From the NCBI RefSeq assembly GCF_900119145.1, contig NZ_FPIY01000003.1, positions 348,299-412,298 on the forward strand: a stretch of 64,000 nucleotides of DNA. The letters are read 5' to 3'. Each line of letters begins with the position of its first letter. Position 1 is the first letter of the stretch. The stretch is from Cellulophaga fucicola. Lineage in GTDB: Bacteria > Bacteroidota > Bacteroidia > Flavobacteriales > Flavobacteriaceae. The translations under genes were made by a program, and so were the position numbers. Shown here piece by piece: positions 1 through 9,607 of this stretch. The notes under the pieces were generated by a model. The model was not told where the DNA came from, did not search any database, and saw nothing but the letters and a program-made list of their open reading frames with translations.

Positions 1-1182
1 ACTACCTCCATTATCTGTAATTCGTGCAAAGTATTCACCTGCACTGTTTATTGTAATAGTGTTAGATGTTTCACCTGTAATAACAGCTCCATCTTTGTAC
101 CAAGAATACGTAACAGCAGCACTACTGCTAGTTACTTGTAAAGTTTTTGTTTTACTAGGTAAAATAACAAGATTTGCTTCGTTATCTCTAGTAAGTGTAA
201 CATTAGACGCTGTAGTTATAGAAATTGCAGCAGAACGCTCTAAACAAGCTCCTGTACCACTAATCTCTACAGAGTAATCACCTTCAAAACCAGCAGTTGC
301 ACCATTTACGGTATACGTATGGTCATCTACTGTTGGTGTAGTAATAGCAACATTATCTTTATACCAAACATATGTTAATCCTTGGCCAGATATGTTTGCT
401 GTTAGTGTTTCTGTGTCTGTAGAGCATAAACTAGTTTTAGATGGTGTATTTAGTGCAACACCTAAACTAGTACCTGTTGTTACCTCTATGATGTTAGAAT
501 CTGTACTTGCAGAACCAGAACAAATTGTTCCGTAATCTATTTGTACAGAATACATACCTGCTTGTGTAGTAGTTAAAGAAGGTCCTTTTTCTGATAATAA
601 TGTGCCACTCTTATACCAATTGTATTGGTAAGTTTCTGGATTAGGTACATTATGTGGAGCCATTGTAATAGCAGTACCATCACAAACCTCTATTGTACCA
701 CCTGATGGAATGTTACCATTACCATCCTGGCTCATTAAAATAGGAGAATTGTAATCTACATAATACATAGAGAAAGGGCCTGCAGTAGGACTTACCTTCT
801 CTGGACTTGTGCTTTTTACCCTAATTTTATAGTTCTCACCTCTTGTGTCTGTAGGTAGAGCAAACTGTATATTAAAATCAGATGTTGAGTTTTTGTCGTC
901 TAAAGTAGCTAATGCTACTGGGCTACCAAAGTTACCATTGGCATCAGACAGTTCAAGAATAAATTTGTTGTCGCTGTTTACAGCTGGAGCATTAATCCAA
1001 GTAAAATTAACCCAGTAAGAGTTAAAACTTGCCGATCCACAGGCAGCTGTCCATCCGCTAGAACCGCTACCACTAGGGTTGGCAATAGGTTCTGGAGCAT
1101 TCAAGATTTGAGCTGTTGCTGTAAATGAACAGGTAATTAACAATAATAGTACCAAAAGAATTGTAGTAGGTGTTGTTCTCAT
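1..1182 (-). CDS. Secreted Ig-like/PKD-type surface protein, N-terminal part (cut by window edge)
   Basis: The reading frame is open on the minus strand from an ATG at 1182 to base 1 (394 codons), so the C-terminus is outside the window. It starts with a signal peptide (MRTTPTTILLVLLLLITCSF, then an Ala-rich cleavage region ending ATAQ). Next is a beta-rich region with a fibronectin-like look, then at least three repeats of the Ig-like pattern seen in flavobacterial adhesins: a Cys near the repeat start, a YxWYKDG-type core (YNWYKSG, YVWYKDN, YSWYKDG) and a closing G-x-Y motif. Such proteins are usually very long, exported by the type IX secretion system and end in a gliding-motility-type sorting domain. 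That end cannot be seen here, so T9SS export is inference. The gene is divergent from glnS. Confidence 0.8.
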   Translation of the reverse strand, partial: MRTTPTTILLVLLLLITCSFTATAQILNAPEPIANPSGSGSSGWTAACGSASFNSYWVNFTWINAPAVNSDNKFILELSDANGNFGSPVALATLDDKNSTSDFNIQFALPTDTRGENYKIRVKSTSPEKVSPTAGPFSMYYVDYNSPILMSQDGNGNIPSGGTIEVCDGTAITMAPHNVPNPETYQYNWYKSGTLLSEKGPSLTTTQAGMYSVQIDYGTICSGSASTDSNIIEVTTGTSLGVALNTPSKTSLCSTDTETLTANISGQGLTYVWYKDNVAITTPTVDDHTYTVNGATAGFEGDYSVEISGTGACLERSAAISITTASNVTLTRDNEANLVILPSKTKTLQVTSSSAAVTYSWYKDGAVITGETSNTITINSAGEYFARITDNGGS

Positions 1183-1437
1183 GAGATGTTTGTTTTTGTA
1201 ACTATTTTATTGTCTGGGGACATAGTTGATTAAGATTAAACGTTTAAAATTTCTGCAAACATTTTAACGCGGGTGCGAAATTTGCTTAAACAAATATGGT
1301 TGTTTATAACTTGTTCATAAATTTATTGTTGTAGTAGTATTTAAATATGTTGTGAAAATGGGGTTATTGTATGGTGACCGAATTTTTAAGTCCTAGAATT
1401 AATCTTATTTTGTACCTTTACCGCTTAATTTTATCCT

Positions 1438-3123
1438 ATGAGTGAAGGCGAAAAATCATTAAATTTTATAGAACACATTATCGAGGAAGACCTGAAAAAT
1501 GGTTTCTCAAAAGAGGATTTACGTTTTCGTTTTCCGCCAGAACCTAACGGCTATTTACATATAGGACACGCTAGTTCTATTTGCTTAAATTTTGGCCTTG
1601 GTTTGCGTTATAATGCACCTGTAAATCTGCGTTTTGACGATACAAATCCTGCTAAAGAAGAACAGGAATACGTAGATGCAATTAAGAAAGATGTTGCTTG
1701 GTTGGGCTATAAATGGGACCACGAGTGCTTTGCTTCAGATTATTTTCAAAAGTTGTACGATTGGGCAATTTTTCTTATAAGAGAAGGTAAAGCATATGTA
1801 GATAGCCAATCTTCAGATGCAATGGCAGAACAAAAAGGTACACCAACAACTGTAGGTGTTGCTAGTCCGTTTAGAGACAGAACTGTAGAAGAAAATCTTG
1901 ATCTTTTTAACCGTATGAAAAATGGCGATTTTAAAGAAGGTGAACACGTTTTACGTGCTAAAATAGATATGTCTTCTTCTAATATGCTAATGCGTGACCC
2001 TCTTATGTATCGTATTTTACATAAAGCACACCATAGAACAAATACCGATTGGTGTATTTATCCTATGTACGATTGGACACACGGAGAAAGCGATTATTTA
2101 GAGCAAGTATCTCATTCTTTCTGTACATTAGAGTTTGCTATGCACAGAGAATTATACGATTGGTTTTTAGACCAAGTTTATGATTCTAAAAAAACACGTC
2201 CTAAACAAAGAGAATTTGCAAGACGTAACCTTAGTCATACAATAGTAAGTAAAAGAAAGCTACTAAAATTAGTACAAGAAGGTGTTGTAAAATCTTGGGA
2301 CGATCCAAGAATGCCAACTATTTCTGGTATGCGTAGAAGAGGTTTTACACCAGAGTCTATCCGTAATTTTGCAGATACAATTGGTATAGCTAAAAGAGAT
2401 AATTTAATAGATGTTTCTTTATTAGAGTTTCATGTTCGTGAGCATTTAAATAAAATTACTACTCGTGTTATGGGTGTTTTAGACCCTGTAAAAGTGGTAA
2501 TTACGAATTATCCAGAAGGTCAAGAAGAGTGGTTAGAGATAGAAAATAACCCTGAAGATCCAGAATCTGGTAGTAGAGAAATTCCTTTTTCTAGAGAAAT
2601 TTATATTGAAAAAGCAGATTTTAAAGAAGAGGCAAACAAAAAATTCTTTAGATTAAAACTAGGAGGAGAGGTACGTTTAAAAGGAGGTTATATTATTAAA
2701 GCGGAATCTTGTACAAAAGATACCGATGGGAATATTACCGAGATTCAATGTACGTATGATACAAAAAGTAAAAGTGGAAGTGGTACTGAAGAAAGTTTAC
2801 GTAAAGTAAAAGGAACATTACATTGGGTTTCTGTAAAACACGCAATAGAATCTGAAATTAGATTATATGACAGATTATTTACAGATGAAAGTCCGGATAC
2901 ACATAAAGACAAAGATTTTATGGAATTTATAAATCCAAATTCTTTAGAAGTGATAAAAGGTTTTGTAGAGCCAAGTTTAAAAGAAGCAAAAGTAGGAGAT
3001 CGTTTTCAGTTCCAGAGAATGGGTTATTTTAATATTGATACAGATAGTACTCCTGAAAATTTAGTTTTTAATAAAACTGTTGGTTTACGAGATTCTTGGG
3101 CTAAAATTGCAGAAAAAAAGTAA
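1438..3123 (+). CDS. glnS: Glutaminyl-tRNA synthetase
   Basis: This enzyme charges tRNA-Gln with glutamine in the cytoplasm. The 561-residue product matches the usual length of bacterial GlnS. It carries the class I signature near the N-terminus (PPEPNGYLHIGHA, HIGH at about residues 41-44), the RFDDTNP segment after it and a KMSKS-equivalent loop VSKRKL near residue 272, followed by the beta-barrel anticodon-binding part. The ATG at 1438 follows an AT-rich leader. It is a monocistronic gene, divergent from the surface-protein gene and convergent with the SPFH gene. GltX is encoded separately nearby, so glutaminylation here appears to be direct. Confidence 0.97.
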   Translation: MSEGEKSLNFIEHIIEEDLKNGFSKEDLRFRFPPEPNGYLHIGHASSICLNFGLGLRYNAPVNLRFDDTNPAKEEQEYVDAIKKDVAWLGYKWDHECFASDYFQKLYDWAIFLIREGKAYVDSQSSDAMAEQKGTPTTVGVASPFRDRTVEENLDLFNRMKNGDFKEGEHVLRAKIDMSSSNMLMRDPLMYRILHKAHHRTNTDWCIYPMYDWTHGESDYLEQVSHSFCTLEFAMHRELYDWFLDQVYDSKKTRPKQREFARRNLSHTIVSKRKLLKLVQEGVVKSWDDPRMPTISGMRRRGFTPESIRNFADTIGIAKRDNLIDVSLLEFHVREHLNKITTRVMGVLDPVKVVITNYPEGQEEWLEIENNPEDPESGSREIPFSREIYIEKADFKEEANKKFFRLKLGGEVRLKGGYIIKAESCTKDTDGNITEIQCTYDTKSKSGSGTEESLRKVKGTLHWVSVKHAIESEIRLYDRLFTDESPDTHKDKDFMEFINPNSLEVIKGFVEPSLKEAKVGDRFQFQRMGYFNIDTDSTPENLVFNKTVGLRDSWAKIAEKK

Positions 3124-3137
3124 CATAAGGTTTATTG

Positions 3138-3166
3138 ATACTAATTGAAAAACAATTGGTATTTTC
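3138..3166 (+). terminator. Hairpin terminator downstream of glnS
   Basis: A 10-bp stem (3138-3147 with 3153-3162, one G-T pair) closes a five-A loop and is followed by TTTT. It lies 14 nt after the glnS stop codon. Confidence 0.55.
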
Positions 3167-3339
3167 TATTAAAAAAGACCTTTTTTAAGCCTTTTTAATG
3201 AGTTTTTAAAAAACAGAAAGGTGATTATAAGAGTTTACTTTAGATGATAAAATACCGGGCTTTAAAATAATTTTTAGCCTTTTAAGATCTCAATTTTTAG
3301 TATTCTTCTGTTCTAAACCTTAGAAAACTGTAAAACATA

Positions 3340-3377
3340 AAAAATCCGATAGAAAACTTAATTTCTATCGGATTTTT
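3340..3377. terminator. Bidirectional terminator between glnS and the SPFH gene
   Basis: A perfect 16-bp stem (3340-3355 pairs with 3362-3377) has a 6-nt loop. The arms end in A-runs and T-runs, so both strands get a U-tract. It sits between the convergent glnS and SPFH genes, 27 nt past the SPFH stop. Confidence 0.9.
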
Positions 3378-3403
3378 TTGATTTTAAAACTATTACTTAA
3401 AAA

Positions 3404-4357
3404 TTAGTCATTTTTTGGTTTGTCTAATTTTTTAGCTTTACCTGTGTTATTTGCTTTCTTCATATTTTCACCAATCATATTACTTGCTGTAAATGATGCA
3501 ACCATGTCATTTAACATTTGGCTACCAGCTTGTGGTGAATTTGGTAATAATATTAAATTACTATTTGTTTCTTGACCAATAGATTGTAAAGTATCATAAT
3601 GCTGAGTAACAACAATTAGGGCAGAAGCTTCTTGAGAATTTATGCCAACTTTATTTAATACTTCTACAGATTCTTCTAATCCACGAGCAATTTCTCTACG
3701 TTGATCTGCAATACCTTGACCTTGTAAACGCTTACTTTCTGCTTCAGCTTTTGCTTTTTCTACAATTAAAATACGTGCAGCATCACCTTCATATTGTGCA
3801 GCAGTTTTTTCTCTATCGGCAGCATTAATACGGTTCATTGCAATTTTTACTTGAGGATCTGGATCAATATCAGTTACTAAAGTTCTAATAATATCAAAGC
3901 CATAATCCATCATAGCATCATTTAATTCAGCTTTTACAGCCAAAGCAATATCATCTTTTTTTACAAAAACGTCATCTAATTTCATTTTTGGTACTTCTGC
4001 ACGTACAACATCAAATACATAAGATGTTATTTGATCATGTGGATAGTCTAATTTGTAAAATGCATCATAGACTTTATCTTTTATTACTTTGTATTGTACA
4101 GAAACTTTCAATTTTACAAAAACATCATCTAAGGTTTTTGTTTCAATAATTACATCTAATTGCTGAATTTTTAAACTTAATCTCCCTGCAATTCTTTGTA
4201 TAAATGGTATTTTAAAATGTAGACCAGACTGTCTAATACTACTAAATTTACCAAATGTTTCTATTATAGCTGCTGTTTGTTGTTTTACAGAGAAAGCTGC
4301 AGAAAAAATAACAAAGACCAAAAATACTAGTCCTGGTATAAATAAATAATCTCCCAT
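3404..4357 (-). CDS. SPFH/Band 7 membrane protein (stomatin-like)
   Basis: 317 residues. One N-terminal membrane segment (about residues 4-24) is followed by an SPFH domain (ETFGKFSSIRQSGLHFKIPF onward). An Ala/Glu-rich helical region follows, with the typical stomatin-like sequence AAQYEGDAARILIVEKAKAEAESKR. The tail is polar and Lys-rich. Bacterial relatives (QmcA/YbbK, flotillin-like) form oligomeric rings in the membrane that organise lipid domains or proteases. The exact role here is unknown. It is transcribed alone: gltX upstream on the same strand has its own terminator. No NfeD partner gene is adjacent. Confidence 0.9.
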   Translation of the reverse strand: MGDYLFIPGLVFLVFVIFSAAFSVKQQTAAIIETFGKFSSIRQSGLHFKIPFIQRIAGRLSLKIQQLDVIIETKTLDDVFVKLKVSVQYKVIKDKVYDAFYKLDYPHDQITSYVFDVVRAEVPKMKLDDVFVKKDDIALAVKAELNDAMMDYGFDIIRTLVTDIDPDPQVKIAMNRINAADREKTAAQYEGDAARILIVEKAKAEAESKRLQGQGIADQRREIARGLEESVEVLNKVGINSQEASALIVVTQHYDTLQSIGQETNSNLILLPNSPQAGSQMLNDMVASFTASNMIGENMKKANNTGKAKKLDKPKND

Positions 4358-4442
4358 AATTTTTTTACGTTTTTAGGTTTATGTTTTAAATGTACAAATA
4401 CTGTACATATATATGTAGGTAAAATAGGGGATATGTTACATT

Positions 4443-4488
4443 TTTATAAAAAAAAAGCTACAAGCGTAATTAAACGGTTGTAGCTTTT
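4443..4488 (-). terminator. Terminator of gltX
   Basis: The 11-bp arms 4453-4463 and 4478-4488 pair perfectly, with an inner CGT/ACG extension. On the minus strand the hairpin is followed by a U-rich tract (4443-4452). It lies 19 nt beyond the gltX stop and separates gltX from the SPFH gene. Confidence 0.85.
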
Positions 4489-4506
4489 AATAAATTGATA
4501 TGTAGA

Positions 4507-6018
4507 CTATGCTAATCTTTCAATAGCAGTCTTTATTCTTGTTATTGTTTCTTCTTTGCCAAGTATTTCTATAATATCAAAAACATGCGGCCCTTTCATA
4601 TCACCAACTAGTACTAGTCTAAAAGGAGGCATTACCTTTCCAAAAGATAATTCTTTATCTGTAATCCATTGTTTTACAATAGTTTCTGTTTTTGTAGAAC
4701 TAAAGTCTGTTATTGAATCTAAAACAAATACCAATTGGTTTAATATGTCTTTAGTACCCTCTTTCCATTGTTTTTTCACGGCTTTTTCTGCATAAGAAGT
4801 AGGAGCTATGTAAAAATAGTCTGCAAGATCCCAAATATCATGTACAAATGTTGCTCTTTCTTTTAGTAAACCAACCAAACGTTCTACAGTTTCTGTAGTT
4901 GCTAATTTGTGACTTTCTTTAACGTGACTTAGAACTACAGGCATAAATAGGCTTGCTATTTCAGCATCAGATTTAGCTTGTAAATATTGTGTATTATACC
5001 ATTTGGTTTTATCTGGGTCAAAACGTGCACCAGATTTGTTTACTCGCTCTAAAGAAAACTCCTTTATAAGCTCTTCTAAACTAAATAATTCTTGTTCAGT
5101 TCCTGGGTTCCAACCAAGTAGTGCTAAAAAGTTAACAACTGCTTCAGGAAAATAACCTTCTTCTTTATATCCTACAGACTCGTTCCATGATAGCGGAAAC
5201 ACAGGGAAACCAAGTTTTTCACCATCACGCTTACTTAATTTTCCTTTACCTACAGGCTTCATAATTAATGGTAAATGTGCAAATTCTGGTGCTTGCCAAC
5301 CAAAAGCATCATACAATTGCTTATGTAATGCTAAAGATGGTAGCCATTCTTCGCCACGTATAACGTGTGTAATTTCCATTAAATGATCATCAACAATATT
5401 TGCTAAATGATAGGTAGGCATACCATCACTCTTAAAAAGAACTTTATCATCTAACACATTAGTATCTATATTAATAGTACCACGTATAATATCTTTTAAC
5501 TCTAATTTTTGATTCTCAGGACTTTTAAAACGAATTACAAATGCCTCATTTGCAGCTAATTTAGCATCAACTTCTTCTTTTGTAAGAGAAAGTGAGTTGT
5601 TTAGTTTTAAACGGTTATGCCAGTTGTATATAAACGTTTTTCCTTCTGCTTCATGTTGTTTTCTGTGTTCATCTAAACTTTCTGCCGAATCAAAAGCATA
5701 ATATGCATTACCACTTTCTATTAAATCGTCGGCATATTTTTTATACAAATGTTTACGCTCGCTCTGTCTGTAAGGACCAAATTTTCCTTCTTTACCAGGA
5801 CCTTCATCAAATCCAATTCCGCACCAGTTTAAACTGTCAATTATATATTGCTCAGCACCTTTTACATAACGGTTTTGATCTGTGTCTTCTATCCTTAAAA
5901 TAAATTCACCACCATTTTTTTTGGCAAAAAGGTAGTTAAATAGGGCAGTACGGACACCACCAATATGTAGTGGTCCGGTAGGACTAGGAGCAAAACGTAC
6001 TCTTACTTTAGAACTCAT
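4507..6018 (-). CDS. gltX: Glutamyl-tRNA synthetase
   Basis: 503 residues, the normal length for GltX, which attaches glutamate to tRNA-Glu in the cytoplasm. The N-terminus shows RFAPSPTGPLHIGGVRTALF (class I HIGH-type motif HIGG at about residues 18-21). A KMSKS-type loop KLSKRDG lies near residue 260. The C-terminal helical anticodon-binding region is complete. It starts at an ATG at 6018, about 13-20 nt from a good -7 promoter element, and ends at its own hairpin. Confidence 0.97.
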   Translation of the reverse strand: MSSKVRVRFAPSPTGPLHIGGVRTALFNYLFAKKNGGEFILRIEDTDQNRYVKGAEQYIIDSLNWCGIGFDEGPGKEGKFGPYRQSERKHLYKKYADDLIESGNAYYAFDSAESLDEHRKQHEAEGKTFIYNWHNRLKLNNSLSLTKEEVDAKLAANEAFVIRFKSPENQKLELKDIIRGTINIDTNVLDDKVLFKSDGMPTYHLANIVDDHLMEITHVIRGEEWLPSLALHKQLYDAFGWQAPEFAHLPLIMKPVGKGKLSKRDGEKLGFPVFPLSWNESVGYKEEGYFPEAVVNFLALLGWNPGTEQELFSLEELIKEFSLERVNKSGARFDPDKTKWYNTQYLQAKSDAEIASLFMPVVLSHVKESHKLATTETVERLVGLLKERATFVHDIWDLADYFYIAPTSYAEKAVKKQWKEGTKDILNQLVFVLDSITDFSSTKTETIVKQWITDKELSFGKVMPPFRLVLVGDMKGPHVFDIIEILGKEETITRIKTAIERLA

Positions 6019-6037
6019 AAATTTGTTATTAAAAGGG

Positions 6038-6045
6038 CAAAGATA
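6038..6045 (-). promoter_or_regulatory. Candidate -7 promoter element of gltX
   Basis: The minus strand reads TATCTTTG, an exact match to the Bacteroidota TAnnTTTG -7 box, ending 20 nt before the gltX ATG. No clear TTG -33 box was found at the usual spacing. Confidence 0.5.
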
Positions 6046-6148
6046 CAGTTACTTATTTGTCCTATTAAAGTGTTATAGTCACTTTTTAACAATTTTTTTC
6101 TAAATTTTTCTTAAACTGTAGGTATCTTGGTATTAAATATTATCCATT

Positions 6149-9100
6149 TTGAATAGTTTAGACCATATTTTAATAAAATTAAGGGCCTTTACTAAGCGGT
6201 ATTATGCCAAGACGTTACTTAAAGGATTGCTTCTTTTTTTAAGCTTTGGTTTACTTACTTTCTTAGTAATATTAGGCTTAGAGTACTTGCTATGGTTTAA
6301 TTCTACAGGCAGACTAATACTTTTTTTATGTTTAATTGTAGTTACAGTATACCTATTATATACCTATATAGTAACACCTATTTTTTATTTATTTCAGCTT
6401 AGAAAAGGTATTACTAATAAAGAAGCTTCATTATTAATAGGTAAACATTTTCCGGAGGTAGGCGATAAATTGTATAATTTATTAGATCTGGCGGATGATC
6501 CTAATAAGTCAGAACTTCTTTTAGCTAGTATAGAACAACGGTCTAGTGCAATGGATGCAGTTCCTTTTGTTAAAGCTATCAATTTAAAAGACAATTTAAA
6601 ATATTTAAAATACTTAGCTATACCTGTTTTATTAATGGTACTTATTTGGTTATCAGGTAACTTAAGTTCTTTTTTTGGTTCTTATGATAGGGTAGTTAAC
6701 TATAAAATGGCCTTTGAGCAACCAGCACCTTTTTCTTTTTTCTTAAACAATACCAAGCTAACTGTTTTAAAAGGAGAAAGTATTACGTTACAATTAAGTA
6801 CTAAAGGAGAGGTTAAACCAGAAAACGTTGCTATTGTTATAGATGATAAGGAACTTTTTTTACAAGAAAATAACGGATTTTTTGAGTATACCTTTGCTGC
6901 TCCTAGTAAAAGTGTTTCTTTTTACTTTAAAGCTAACAATGTAACTTCTAAACAGTATAATTTAGAAGTATTGGCTGTTCCGTTATTAGAAGATTTTAGC
7001 CTTAAATTAACGTACCCAAGCTATTTAAACCGTAAACCTGAAGTCTTAAAAAGTACTGGTAATGCCACGTTTCCAGAGGGTACAAATGTTAGTTGGTTTA
7101 TTAAGGGAGAGCATATTAGCACTATATCATTAGAAACAAAAGACACAACGATTTTATTTTCTAAAGCTGATGACAGTTATCAATTATCTAAAAAAGTTTA
7201 CAATAATCTAGATTATATAATAGGTACATCTAACCAGAATGTTACTAATTTTGAAAAACTTGGATACCGTTTCAATGTTTTAAAAGACGCAAACCCAACT
7301 ATTAATGTTACACAGGTTAAGGACTCTCTTAATCCAAATGTTTTGTATTATGCCGGTAATGCATCTGATGATAATAAACTAATAAGTATAAAATTAGTTT
7401 GTTATCCAGAAAACAACCCTAATAATAAACAAAGTATTACATTAAATGTTCCCAAAAGTAACGTTGCTCAGTTCTATTATACCTTTCCTTCTGGACTAAA
7501 TTTAGAATCAAATACAAACTACAATTTCTACTTTGTAGCTACAGACAATGACGCTATTCATAATGGTAAAAGTATTAAAAGTCAGGTATTTAGCACTGTT
7601 TTACTAGATGATAATGCCCTTAAAAACAACGATTTAAAGCAACAACAACAGCTGTTAGACAACTTAGATAATTCCTTAGAGAAGTTTAAGGAACAGAAAG
7701 AGAAATTAGATGACATAAATACCAAGCAAAAAGAGAAAGCTACTTTAAATTATACCGAACAGTCTGAAGTTAAAGACTATTTGCAAAAACAAGTTCAGCA
7801 AGAACAGATGATGGAGAAGTTTAGCAAGCAGTTAAAAGAAAATTTAGATAAGAATAATACAGAAGATAAACAGAATAAATTATTACAAGAAAGGCTAGAG
7901 CGTCAGGAAAAAGAAGCAAAAAAGAATCAGAAACTGCTTGAAGAGTTGAATAAAGTAGCTGATAAAATTAATAAATCTGAATTAACAAAGCGTTTGGAAG
8001 AGCTTGCTAAGAGCCAAAAAAACAGTGAGCGTAACTTAGAACAGTTACTGGAACTTACTAAAAAGTACTATGTAACTGAAAAATTAGCTCAATTAGGCCA
8101 AGATTTAGAGAAGTTAGCTGAGAAACAAGAATTGCTTTCTAAGCTTAATCAAGATCAAGATTTTGAAAAAAAGGAACAAGAAAAACTTAATAAGAAGTTT
8201 GATGAGTTTACTAAAGAGCTAGAGGAACTTAAAAAAGATAACCAAAAACTACAAAAACCACTAGATATTAATTCTGATAAAGCCAAAGAAGATGACGTTA
8301 AACAAGACCAGAATGATGCTTTAGAGGAGTTAAATAAGGAGCAGGGGAGTGATAATTCTTCTAAATCTGATAGCAAATCTGACAGTAAAGCTGCTAAAAA
8401 ACAGAAATCTGCTGCAGAGAAAATGAAGCAAATGAGTGATAAAATGCAACAATCTGCATCTGGGGGTAGTGGAGAATCTATTACTGAGGATGCTGAAATG
8501 TTGCGTCAAATCCTGGAAAATTTAGTTATTTTTTCTTTTAAGCAAGAACAATTATACCAAGATATTAGTTCTAGAGATGAAGATGTTTCTAAGTTTTCTA
8601 CAACTATTAAGCGTCAAAAGGAGTTAAGAACAATGTTTGAACACGTAGATGATAGCATTTTTGCTTTGTCTTTACGTCAGGCGGAGATATCTGAACAGGT
8701 GAATAAAGACATTACAGAAGTGTATTATAACCTTGATAAATCTCTTGAACAACTTGCAGAAAACAGGTCTTTCTTGGCTACTGCTAACCAAAAGTATGTA
8801 CTTAACGCATCTAATAGTTTGGCAGATTTTTTAGCTAATTTACTTGACAATATGAACCAGAGTATGAAATCTGGTGCAGGTAAAGGTCAGGGAAAGGGTC
8901 AGGGTTTTCAGCTACCAGATATAATTAAAGCTCAAAATAGCCTTAAAAAGAAGATGGGTGAACAAGGTAAATCTAAATCTTCTGAAGGCAAAAAGCCTGG
9001 TGAAGGAGAAAAAGGAGCGGAAGGAAAACCCGGTTCTGAGGGTGAAAAAGGTAAATCTGGTGAGCAGGGTAAAGAAGGTAAAGGTGGAAAAAAGGGTGAG

Positions 9101-9607
9101 TCTGGTGAAAATGGTGAAGGAGGTAAAGCTGGTTCTAAAGGTGAAAATGGAGAAGGAAAAGGTGGTCAACTAGGTGGCCAATCTGAGGAAGAATTACAAG
9201 AAATCTTCGAAATTTACAAACAACAACAAACAATTAGACAGGAGTTAGAGAAGCAATTAAATGATATGATTGCTAAAGAAGACAAGGATTTAGCTAAGAA
9301 ATTGTTACAACAAATGGAAGATTTTGAGAACGATTTACTAGAAAATGGTATAACTAATAGGACCCAAGACAAGGCTAATAACATACAACACCAACTTCTA
9401 AAGTTAGAGAATGCTTCCTTAAAGCAAGGAGAAAAGAGTACAAGAGAAGCTAATAAGGCTAAAAATAAGTTTAAGAATCCTATTACGACTAAGCCTGAAG
9501 CATTGGAGAATTATCGTAACGAAATAGAAATTTTAAATAGACAAGCACTACCTTTGCAGCAAATTTTCCAAAATAAAGTGCAACGTTATTTTAAAACAAA
9601 TGATTGA
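6149..9607 (+). CDS. DUF4175-family membrane protein with coiled coils and a collagen-like stretch
   Basis: 1152 residues of the DUF4175 family found across Bacteroidota; the function is unknown. Two membrane helices lie near residues 24-46 and 52-78 and a third near 150-170. A beta-rich presumably periplasmic region comes next, then a very long charged coiled coil (about 490-760). Residues 953-1003 form 17 unbroken Gly-X-Y triplets (GEK, GAE, GKP and so on), and a final helical region follows. The start codon is TTG: it gives the family's usual N-terminus (NSLDHILIKLRAF), and no better ATG is available. The end overlaps ybeY by 8 nt, so the two are translationally coupled. It may act as a cell-envelope scaffold, but that is inference. 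Confidence 0.88.
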   Translation: MNSLDHILIKLRAFTKRYYAKTLLKGLLLFLSFGLLTFLVILGLEYLLWFNSTGRLILFLCLIVVTVYLLYTYIVTPIFYLFQLRKGITNKEASLLIGKHFPEVGDKLYNLLDLADDPNKSELLLASIEQRSSAMDAVPFVKAINLKDNLKYLKYLAIPVLLMVLIWLSGNLSSFFGSYDRVVNYKMAFEQPAPFSFFLNNTKLTVLKGESITLQLSTKGEVKPENVAIVIDDKELFLQENNGFFEYTFAAPSKSVSFYFKANNVTSKQYNLEVLAVPLLEDFSLKLTYPSYLNRKPEVLKSTGNATFPEGTNVSWFIKGEHISTISLETKDTTILFSKADDSYQLSKKVYNNLDYIIGTSNQNVTNFEKLGYRFNVLKDANPTINVTQVKDSLNPNVLYYAGNASDDNKLISIKLVCYPENNPNNKQSITLNVPKSNVAQFYYTFPSGLNLESNTNYNFYFVATDNDAIHNGKSIKSQVFSTVLLDDNALKNNDLKQQQQLLDNLDNSLEKFKEQKEKLDDINTKQKEKATLNYTEQSEVKDYLQKQVQQEQMMEKFSKQLKENLDKNNTEDKQNKLLQERLERQEKEAKKNQKLLEELNKVADKINKSELTKRLEELAKSQKNSERNLEQLLELTKKYYVTEKLAQLGQDLEKLAEKQELLSKLNQDQDFEKKEQEKLNKKFDEFTKELEELKKDNQKLQKPLDINSDKAKEDDVKQDQNDALEELNKEQGSDNSSKSDSKSDSKAAKKQKSAAEKMKQMSDKMQQSASGGSGESITEDAEMLRQILENLVIFSFKQEQLYQDISSRDEDVSKFSTTIKRQKELRTMFEHVDDSIFALSLRQAEISEQVNKDITEVYYNLDKSLEQLAENRSFLATANQKYVLNASNSLADFLANLLDNMNQSMKSGAGKGQGKGQGFQLPDIIKAQNSLKKKMGEQGKSKSSEGKKPGEGEKGAEGKPGSEGEKGKSGEQGKEGKGGKKGESGENGEGGKAGSKGENGEGKGGQLGGQSEEELQEIFEIYKQQQTIRQELEKQLNDMIAKEDKDLAKKLLQQMEDFENDLLENGITNRTQDKANNIQHQLLKLENASLKQGEKSTREANKAKNKFKNPITTKPEALENYRNEIEILNRQALPLQQIFQNKVQRYFKTND

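Noticed and set aside
59-277. Plus-strand 72-codon frame at the left edge
   Set aside because: It is antisense to the Ig-like surface protein gene, whose frame is continuous from 1182 to base 1 with signal peptide and repeats.
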